From: Cladochytrium replicatum | Taxonomy: Eukaryota > Chytridiomycota > Chytridiomycetes > Cladochytriales > Cladochytriaceae | DNA length: 64,000 bases | Assembly (NCBI GenBank): GCA_025526935.1 | Contig: JAHLKD010000018.1 | Location: 544,231-608,230, forward strand | Reading direction: 5' to 3' | Shown: positions 55,162 to 64,000 of the stretch, piece after piece | Position numbering within the stretch: position 1 is the stretch's first letter | How the letters are laid out: every line of letters begins with the position of its first letter | The notes under the pieces: model-generated | What the model saw: only the letters and a program-made list of their open reading frames with translations | What the model was told of the DNA's origin: nothing | Database searches by the model: none | Position numbers and translations under genes: made by a program

Positions 55162-58100
55162 GGGAAAGAGATTTGTACTATCTCTATGCTGATGTTAGTA
55201 CCGTCGGAACTCACCAACCGCGGCATGCGATTGCTCAACGAGCTAAAGCAATAGCGGTATCCGCAGAAGGTCTCGATCAGTCGATGGACTTTACGTCCGG
55301 TGTACGATCTTCTCACGCGATGGGTCTCGATGTAATGTCAGACAACAACATTCGTCAAACGAACGATGATGAATGTCAACGAGCATCTCAAGATACAGTT
55401 GGAGTGAGCACCAACTTATCGCCAGTGACAGTACACGAACTTGCAAAGTTACACCAGCAGTTTGGTCACATCCACTTACGGACAATCTTTCGAACGGCAG
55501 AGAAGCTCAACATCAAAATGCCCAAGGTTGAACCGGATGCATTCAATCTTGTCAACAAATCAATTATGCAGAATTGTTTGGTCTGTAGTCGCACGAAGCT
55601 GAAGCAGAAGCCGATTTATTCTACAATAAGTCGAGCTCCGAGGAAACTTTTTCCGTCTGTTTTCCGATGTCGTACGTTTAATCTACGACGGACAGAAGAA
55701 GAGATATTGGCAGATCATTGTCGACGAACAACCTCGTTTCATCACAATCTACTTCCTGAATCGAAAGAGTGATGCGGTGGATAGTATGATTCGACATATC
55801 GCTGATGTGGAAAATCGCAATCACCCATTACACGTTGCTGAACTACGTTCCGATTCAGGAGAATTGATTACTAAACGGTTGATCCAATGGTGCAATACCA
55901 AGATTCCTCGCATCCGTGTCCACCCAGCTCCTCCGTCAGTAAAGGAACTCGATGGTCTATCAGAGCGGAATATACAATCGATCAAGTATATGTCGGACGC
56001 GATGCTGCTACAAGCTGGACTACCACGAACACTTCAATTCGTGCAACTCTCCATCCTATACGCTGCGGTCGTCAAGAACGCTACTTTCCATTCAGCTGTG
56101 AATGTGATTCCGTACTGTGCTTACCTTGACAAGCGGATAGATTTGGCAACTATCCACGCCTTTGGAACACTCGTTAGTTTGTGGATCTCACACGAACAAA
56201 GGTTGGCGCGCAGAATCCGAGACAAGTCTGAACTAGGTCTGTTTCTCGGATACAAGGGTGAAGACCTGAAGATCGTCATAGCACTCAATTTTCGGACAAA
56301 CACAATAGGCGAATACTTCCATGTTACGTTCCACGAGTGAGTTTTTGTTGGTTATAATCCTACCCGACAGTTACTCGACGATCTTACGGTACAATATCCA
56401 CTGAAGGCCGGGACATATTTCGATGTTGATCAAATACCAACCGGGGATCAGGGGGTGCAAGAGACGACTGTTGAGTTTGTCTCAGACAATTTCCCGATTT
56501 CTACCGTTGCAGACGAAGAAATCGATGAGGATATAAACGACGACCCCATATATTACCGCTTAGAAGAAGCCGGTGACACGCATGTTGTTGAACATTTACA
56601 TGGACTAGACGATGATGACCCAGACGATGCTGATTATGATCCAAATGCTGATTTATCGACTCCACAATCCATTACTGAAGAATCTCCGAATTTGTCTTCT
56701 GTATCTCCTGTAGAGGAATATGATGCACAACTCGAAAGTGATCTTCAATTCATTGGAGAAGATGTCGACGAAGCGTATGCAGCAAGAAAACGAAAACGTC
56801 AAGCAAGTGCAAATTTGTCGAACGCCAAAAGGAAACAAAATTCCTTATTTACCCGGTCCGTTCCTAATATCGATTGGACCCTGAAGGCCGATTCCTCATA
56901 TCCAACACAACCAATTGCGAATGGAAATATACGGACTGCACCAAAGACTCTTCGTGAGGCTTTATCACGATCCGATGAGGCTCCATTCTGGTTAGCGGCG
57001 ATGAAGGAGGAAGTTACACAACTAGTCGGCAACAATACTTGGGCTGAAACGTTTTTACCTGATAGACGGAATTTATTATCGGGCAAATGGGTGTTCACAT
57101 ATAAGCTTGACGAACATGGCAATATTACTCGATTCAAAGCACGTTGGGTCGTACGAGGATTTTCACAGATTGAAGGATTGGATTTCGATGAAACCTATTC
57201 TCCAGTTACGAAAACGTCCACGATCCGTTTTCTGATTGCATTAGCAGCATTAGTCGGCATGATCATATTCCAGTTTGATATCAAGGGTGCATATCTCAAT
57301 GCGATACTGGAAGAAGAGAACTACGTCGAACTCCCTCATGGTTTCGGACGAGTAGATTTCCAGAATCGACCCATCGTCTGCAGACTTATCAAAAGTCTGT
57401 ACGGTCTACACCAGGCAGCTCGAGAATGGTACAAAACTCTTTGGAAACAATATCTCAGTGTTGGTTTCGTGCGGAATATTGCAGACATCTGTCATTTCTG
57501 GCGATACAATCCAACAAATAATACCCGCGAACACACTACCGTTCATGTCGATGATATACTACATTTTTCCACAGATCCAAACGCATATCATCGGTTTCAG
57601 ACCGATTTGGAAACTTCGTTCACAGTAGGCAGTACTTCGAAGGCGAAATGGATTCTGAAAATGGAGTTATTGCAGACAACGGAAGGATATTTCCTTAGCA
57701 ATGCATTGTACGTAAAGAAGATTCTCGAAGAAGCGAATTTATGGGGTACCAACATCAAACCGACCAAAACACCGATGTCAAAATCATATATCTTTGATGA
57801 GACCACACCAACACTGTCCGATGCCGAGGCAACACAATTTCGATCAATGTTAATGAAGATATCGTACGTGGCGACTAAGACACGACCGGATATTTCATAC
57901 GCAGTCAATATTTTGGCACAACATCAGATTGATCCTCGACAGTCAGAATCAAAGGCTCTCTATCGATTACAACGATATTTACTCGGTACTTGGGATTACG
58001 GTTTACACTATACACGGACTGGTATCACGTCTCCGATGCAGAGACCCGACGGTCTCTACATGTTTGATTCGGCTAACAACCCACAAGGTTATGCCGATGC

Positions 58101-58566
58101 AGACTGGGCGGGCGATGCAGATAGATACTCACGAACCGGTTACGTGGTAATGTTCGCTAATGCGGCAATCAGTTGGCAGTCGATTCGACAACAGACTATT
58201 GCAGCCTCGTCGTCGGAAGCCGAACTGTATGCGCTGAACGAACTATCGCGTGAGATGAAGTGGATGAAAAATCTTATGACGGGTATTGGAATTACGTCGT
58301 TCAATCCGCTCCGTTTATGGCAAGACAATCAATCCACCGAGTCTATCGCAAACAATCTGTTCAACAACAAACGGACCAAACACATGGACGTTCGCGAGAG
58401 ATTTGTGAATCTCCAAGTTGAACAGAAACATCAGGAGTTACACCATATGGATACTTCTGATATGATCGCGGACATCTTAACTAAACCTCTTGGAAGTAAA
58501 TTATACCTTAAACACAGGGGCTCGTTGGGGCTAGTCAGTCAGTCTTCACTTAATATACTATCTTGA
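55162..58566 (+). pseudogene. pol: Copia Pol of element B
   Basis: Continues from Gag-protease after the solo LTR. Pre-integrase (LHQQFGHIHLRTIF, QNCLVCSRTK) leads to the T5 run at 55648-55652, which shifts the frame. The integrase core then stays open to a TGA at 56338-56340 inside HVTFHEG. Beyond it, the acidic spacer, RT (FDIKGAYLNAILEEENYVEL, HVDDILHFS) and RNase H (GYADADWAGD, SSSEAELYALNE) are open to the stop at 58566. Apart from those points it is nearly identical to element A. Confidence 0.9.
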
Positions 58567-58693
58567 ACGACCGGCTGGCGATGTCCATACAACTCACCTT
58601 TATTTCAATAGAATATCAACTTCAGCATTTACAGAAAGTTATGATCGGTTGAGTGATACTCTCGGTTGTACCTATCTAATGACTGAGGGGGTG

Positions 58694-59292
58694 TGTTAAG
58701 TATTTCGATTGATGGACTTGGCCAATCCAGTCATTGATAGTACAAAAACACAAACGCCCGATATACAGAAATGTCACTCTTCACTGAGCAACATTTCTAA
58801 CTATTGAACTAAAGCATATAGATGATGATCTATTACGAGTTTGGATACCTCCGGGTATTTCTTCATGGGTTATATTTATTGCGGCCATAGGTATAGTAAA
58901 CTGTCATTACTTTTCTATCATCCACTTGTAGAAGTGAAGCCCGGATCAGATCACAGCAAAGGTTTACATATGATTAACGCGTTCGTGGGAATCATGTGTG
59001 AGAACAATCCTGTTCAGGAGAGCTAGATCTCACGCACAGCTTAGCATGATTATGCTTCGCTACGCCTGTGAGAAGAAGAGTCAAACCTTATCGCTTCGAT
59101 CCAGATCTTCCGGAAGGAAAAGCCAAAACGACAGTACACTTATTTAAGGAGCCTGTGGCGATACACACAAGGAGCATTCTCTTGCGCTAGTACTTGTGAC
59201 TCGCAATCTTCTTTATTCATCTCTTAGAAACATTAACCCGTGAATTAGCAACACACACAACCTGAGGATCCAGACCACAGCTTTGTTCAACA
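58694..59292 (+). repeat. Family-1 LTR (3' of element B)
   Basis: 599 bp partner of 52128-52726, preceded by the polypurine tract and followed by the AACTC target duplication. Confidence 0.95.
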
Positions 59293-62200
59293 AACTCGTC
59301 TATTTTACAGAACTGCATAATTTGCAATCAGACTAAGGCTGTACAAACTCCAATTTACTCAACGCTAAGTCCAGCACTGAGGAAATTATATCGCCTACAT
59401 ACTGATGCAGTACCAATTGTCCGAAATGGCAAAACAATAGGTCACTGGCAGATTATCGTAGATGAATACAGTTCTCACATCACAATCTACTTCTTGCAAC
59501 GAAAGAGCGAAGCCTCTGATAGTATGCTAAGACACATCGCAGATGTTGAAAATAGATTTCTGCCACTTCACGTCTATGAAGTGAGATCCGATTCTGGAGA
59601 ACTATTGTCAAACCAATTCTTGACTTGGTGCAGTAACAAGGTACCACGCATACATGCCCATCCTTCACCTGCATCAGTCAAAGAGCTGAATGGTCTTGCT
59701 GAACGGAATGTCCGTTCAATGAAAGAGATGTACAAGTCTATGCTGAAAACAGCTGGTCTCCCACATACTTTACAGTTCATCAAATTTGCCATCCTTTATG
59801 CTGCGACTGTCAAAAATTGTGTTTACCATTCTAGAACTAAGAATGTACCACATACTGTTTACTTTGACAAGCTGATTGATCCGGCAATCATTCACATCTT
59901 TGGTATCCTGGTTAGTCTCTGGATCTCTCCAGAACAAAGGTCTAGTCGCAAAGTATCAGAGAAGTCAGAGCTAGGACTATTTCTGGGTTATAAGGGTGAA
60001 GATATGAAAATCATTCATGCTTTGAATCTTAATACCAAACACATAAGCGAACATTTTCATTTTACTTTTCATGAGGGAGTATTTGTTGGCTTAAACCCAA
60101 CATCACAAACTTTGAATGACCTCACCAAACACTATCCTATTCCTCAGGGTCAACATGTTGATATTTCAAATTTACCTGATATGAATAGCGATAATGACAA
60201 TACTACAGACTCAGATTCTGATGATAGCGCTAACACCTCATCTGATGAGGAGTTGGATCCCAACCATCGATTTTATCATCGAATGGATATCTCACAAATG
60301 CATGTTACTCCTATGTCCCAACATGATTCAAATGTTGATGACGAGCACGATACCACCAACGACTATAACCATTCGTTAAACATGAACGATGACACTTATG
60401 TACCACTTTCTGTACCACACGTACAAGAACAAAATGAAGATGATTCCCAAAGTGATTTGGAAGATTTACAATGGATTGGTGAAGATGATGACAACGATTA
60501 TGGATTTGTTGCACACAAAGCCAAACGTCGCAAACTTAAAGGCAAACAACCTATGGTTACTCCAACAAACAAACAGATTTCATCCCCAGCGAAGACATCC
60601 TTTGTTGAGACGTAATATCCCCAATGTCAATGTAAATGAGAAAGCAAAATCGAGTACACCTGACGTTCCTATACCTCAAGGACACTTGAGAAGTATTCCC
60701 AAAACAGTCCAGGAAGCTATGTCGCGACCTGATGAATGGCCATACTGGCTTGCAGCCATGTGTGAAGAAAATCAACAACTTATCAATTTGGGAACATGGA
60801 ACAAACGCATCTTGCCAAATGGGAACAACCTTCTCACTGGCAAATGGGTATATTCATACAAACTTGATGAAGATGGCAACATCATCCGATTCAAGGCACG
60901 ATGGGTAGTTAGAGGGTTCTCCCAGATACAGGGAATGGATTTCGACAAAACCTATTCTCCTGTGGCGAAAACCACTACAATTCGATTACTAGTTGCTCTT
61001 GCTGCAATTGTCAAATTGCACATCTATCAATTTGACATTACAGGAGCATATCTCAATGCATCACTTGAGGAAGATGTTTATGTTGAAATGCCTCATGGAT
61101 TTACAGAGACTGACGAATCTGGCAATCCATTAGTTTGTAATCTTGTCAAAAGCTTATATGGTTTACATCAAGCTGCTAGAGAATGGTACAAATGCCTCTG
61201 GGCAAAATATGAAGACATGGGATACATCCGTGATCTTTCAGATGCTTGTCATTTCTGGCAAATGAAACCATCTACTCACAGTTCCACTGTGAAAATACGT
61301 GAACACACTACTGTTCATGTAGATGATATTCTTCATTTCTCTCCAGACCCAAATGGCTACCAAGACTTCATGGATGGCTTGAATTCCTCATTCAAGGTCG
61401 GAAGTCACTCTACAGCCAAATGGATTCTGAAAATGCAATTGATCAAAACTACTCACGGTTATTTCATAACCAATGCTCAATATGCAAAGGAAATATTGCA
61501 GAGATTGAAATTATGGGAATCCAATCTTAAACCAGCCAAAACACCTATTTCTTCTCACTACAAACATGAAACAAGCTTGCCTGTTTTATCCAAAAATGAT
61601 GCAACTATTTTTCGCTCGGAACTCATGAAAATCTCGTACCTAGCTACAAAGACCAGACCTGATTTATCTTATGCTGTCAATGTCTTGGCACAACATCAGG
61701 TTGAACCACGAGTTTGCGAACAAAAGGCACTAGCTCGCCTGCATCGTTACTTATTGGGAACATGGGACTATGGTTTGCATTACACATGCAATAACATACC
61801 CACTCCCAACGTACACTCTGACGGTGTATATGAGTTTGCATCAAATGAACACATCCCTATGGGATATGCTGATGCAGACTGGGCAAATGATCCTGCTCGC
61901 TATTCCAGGACAGGATATGTTGTAATGTTTGCCAATGCAGCTGTTTGCTGGCAGTCTACAAAGCAACAGGTTATAACTTGCTCTTCCACTGAAGCAGAGT
62001 TATATGCATTGAATGAATTATCACGTGAGATGAAGTGGATGAAAAACGTCATGGCAACCATTGGTATTTCATCCAAAAGTAAGCCCATGATCCTCTGGCA
62101 AGATAATACCTCTACACAGTCTATTGCCAATGACCTGCTTAATGATCACAGAACTAAACACATGGATGTTCAAGAAAAGTTTGTGAATCTTCAAATTGAG

Positions 62201-62344
62201 CAGAAGCAGCAGGAACTCAGAGATATTGATACTGAGAACCAAATTGCTGATATTTTCACAAAACCCTTGACATTCAAATTATTTTCAAAATTCACACGCG
62301 CACTTGGTCTTACACGTCAATCTGATTTGACCCTTGTTGACTAA
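59293..62344 (+). pseudogene. pol: Family-2 copia Pol, one frameshift
   Basis: Plus strand. The pre-integrase C-x-x-C (QNCIICNQTK) leads into the integrase core: WQIIVDEYSSHITIYFLQRK, EVRSDSGELL and PASVKELNGLAERN. GLFLGYKGEDMKIIHALNL and an Asp/Ser-rich spacer follow. The frame breaks near 60590-60615 (a stop after TSFVET) and resumes one frame over at RRNIPNVNVNEK. RT (FDITGAYLNASLEEDVYVEM, HVDDILHFS) and RNase H (GYADADWAND, SSTEAELYALNE) are intact to the stop at 62344. It is clearly related to family 1 but well diverged in sequence. Confidence 0.9.
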
Positions 62345-62429
62345 TACATACATTACCAACAAACAGACGTGCGACTCAACGCTCATACCAATATCCTCAT
62401 TGTCTACCGCAGCTTTGACTGCGGGGGTG

Positions 62430-62550
62430 TGTTGATGCATGCACATATATGGAACTAGCTACTCCAGTCTTCATCCACTACCGACACGAGGGGAAATAGC
62501 CTTACCAGAGACGTCTGGGACAAGTTCATGCGTAATCATACATTACATGA
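62430..62550 (+). repeat. Family-2 3' LTR, first 121 bp
   Basis: Starts TGTTGATGCATGCACATATA right after the purine tract gcgggggtg. It is cut at 62550 by a family-1 LTR. The inverted copy at 51602-51722 confirms the boundary. Confidence 0.85.
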
Positions 62551-64000
62551 TGTTAAGTATTTCGATTGATGGACTTGGCCAATCCAGTCATTGATAGTAC
62601 AAAAACACAAACGCCCGATATACAGAAATGTCACTCTTCACTGAGCAACATTTCTAACTATTGAACTAAAGCATATAGATGATGATCTATTACGAGTTTG
62701 GATACCTCCAGTTATTTCTTCATGGGTTATATTTATTGCAGCCATAGGTATAGTAAACTGTCATTACTTTTCTATCATCCACTTGTAGAAGTGAAGCCCG
62801 GATCAGATCACAGCAAAGGTTTACATATGATTAACGCGTTCGTGGGAATCATGTGTGAGAACAATCCTGTTGAGGAGAGCTAGATCTCACGCACAGCTTA
62901 GCATGATTATGCTTCGCTACGCCTGTGAGAAGAAGAGTCAAACCTTATCGCTTCGATCCAGATCTTCCGGAAGGAAAGCCAAACGACAGTACACTTATTT
63001 AAGGAGCCTGTGGCGATACACACAAGGAGCTTCTCTTGCGCTAGTACTTGTGACTCGCAATCTTCTTTATTCATCTCTTAGAAACATTAACCCGTGAATT
63101 AGCAACACACACAACCTGAGGATCCAGACCACAGCTTGTTCAACACAATAGTTACGAATCGTTGCTTAACACATTTCTTTGGACAACAACGAGCAAGATG
63201 GGTTCAGGATCGAATGACGCCACATCTTTCGCGGCCGAAGCCATTCACGGTAAAACGCTGCAGGATTTCGATCTGTACATGGAAACAAGTGCAGACTTAC
63301 GCAAACTTACGTGGCGGCGCGGCACTATGCTTCTCCAAGAACCAATGGCTCTTCTGATAATCCGAATTACGAGGCGGAAGGAAATCGCCACAGCGTCCGA
63401 TAGTCATCGCGGAGCTGCTGGCGGAGCTGCTAACGAAGCACGAGCACAATGGGAAGCAGAACTACGTGAACATTTGGCAATCGTCACAACACAACAGTCA
63501 CTTACGTACGCAATATCGTGCTGAGATGCAAGATTACCGTGCACAACAAGGACAATAACGTCGCAGTTGGAATTCTATGCGAATGTTTCCCAAAACGCGA
63601 CATGAATCGAGTCAGAGCTTATTGTCGCAAAAGGCAAAGTCGATGGACTTCGCCGAATTTTCAGTGCTGGCGGACAAGCCGATCGAATCGTCTATGTGGG
63701 AGCAACGGCTGGTAGATCTGAAATGTACGAACGGTCAGTCGGCAGCAGAAAGCGTTCAGCAGTTTGTGACCGACCTCACTGAGTTATTCGAACTCAAACT
63801 GAACTCTCTTACCGGACCGAACTCGTAATCAAGGATTCTACTAAACCGGTTAGTCGCAAAAATCACGATGCAGACAATTGAACTACGGACCCTCGTACTT
63901 TCTCGGAAAAAATGATCACTTCTGCGTATGCCGAATGGGAACCGGCGTTAATACAAGATCCAATTGATGCTGCAAACCCGAATGCTCCGGACCCATTCCA
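62551..64000 (+). mobile_element. Family-1 copia element C, partial
   Basis: 5' LTR 62551-63145 (595 bp, TGTTAAG...CAACA), the same primer-site sequence (caatagttacgaatcg), then Gag from 63198. It runs past the right edge of the window. From about 62970 onward it differs from elements A and B by many single-base gains and losses. Confidence 0.9.
63198..64000 (+). pseudogene. gag: Copia Gag of element C, many indels, partial
   Basis: ATG at 63198 (MGSGSNDATS), then the frame breaks within ten codons. Pieces in all three frames match Gag of element B: KTLQDFDLYME, GTMLLQEPMAL, AAGGAANEARAQWEAELREH and ESSMWEQRLVDLKCTNGQS. At least a dozen one- or two-base indels occur within 800 bp, mostly at runs of equal bases. 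This may be sequencing error rather than real decay. Confidence 0.85.

Larger units (their letters stand above)
52128..59292 (+). mobile_element. Family-1 copia element B with solo LTR inside
   Basis: 5' LTR 52128-52726 and 3' LTR 58694-59292, both 599 bp and nearly identical, with target duplication AACTC (52123-52127 and 59293-59297). A further family-1 LTR (54563-55161) sits in the middle of its coding region. Coding lesions: the solo LTR, a fifth T at 55648-55652, and TGA at 56338-56340. Polypurine tract gactgaggggg adjoins the 3' LTR. Recent but dead. Confidence 0.95.
51723..62550 (+). mobile_element. Family-2 copia element, hosting element B
   Basis: Plus-strand copia element truncated at its left end (starts in the protease region at 51723) and interrupted by element B (52128-59292). 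The two halves join cleanly at AACTC: ...LDFVNS on the left and the next pre-integrase residues on the right (SILQNCIICNQTK). Pol runs to 62344, followed by a polypurine tract (gcgggggtg) and the 3' LTR from 62430. A family-1 element interrupts that LTR after 62550. Confidence 0.9.

Overview
This window comes from an intron-rich fungal nuclear genome. Evidence: spliceosomal GT-AG introns mostly of 46-90 nt, a fungal-type NST1 gene, an RCH1/SLC10A7 transporter, an exocytic SM protein, BRX1, a DNAJC8/Spf31 protein, a proteinase K-like protease, and many Ty1/copia and hAT relics. A basidiomycete or an intron-rich early-diverging fungus fits. The sequence alone does not settle which, and I did not use any database.

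Layout. 1-0.86 kb: last exons of a SAM-domain protein (+). 1.7-5.5 kb: a graveyard of a kinase fragment, relics of an unknown transposon-borne gene and a zinc-knuckle relic. 5.86-8.95 kb: NST1 (-, six exons). 9.16-9.55 kb: a truncated RPB3 pseudogene. 9.99-20.35 kb: an old copia element (-) split by a block of hAT-like elements. That block is a frameshifted hAT transposase flanked by two inverted copies of a second element carrying an unrecognised coiled-coil/membrane gene. 21.8-40.7 kb: the gene island, with a RING/TRAF zinc-finger protein, a short uncertain gene, a CASTOR-like ACT-domain protein, DNAJC8, SEC1 (13 exons), a decayed kinase, RCH1, BRX1 and a subtilisin. A tRNA-Asn(GTT) lies at 41.1 kb.

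42.5-64 kb is a stack of nested copia elements of two families. One family-1 element (42688-49249, TSD CGTTG) sits inside an older copy of its own family. A second (52128-59292, TSD AACTC) sits inside a family-2 element and itself carries a solo LTR (54563-55161, TSD GGGAA). A third starts at 62551 and runs off the window. Its last kilobase is full of one-base indels, which looks like poorly polished sequence.

The host genes do housekeeping work in exocytosis, ribosome biogenesis, splicing-associated chaperoning, ion homeostasis and secreted proteolysis. They show no pathway clustering. Exon structures were built by hand from reading frames, splice sites and family similarity, and every multi-exon model given closes to a whole number of codons. 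The best candidate for something undescribed is the orphan gene carried by the hAT-like elements. Other points worth checking are a possible 20-nt intron in the ACT-domain gene and the shared frameshift and stop that are mosaic between copia copies.
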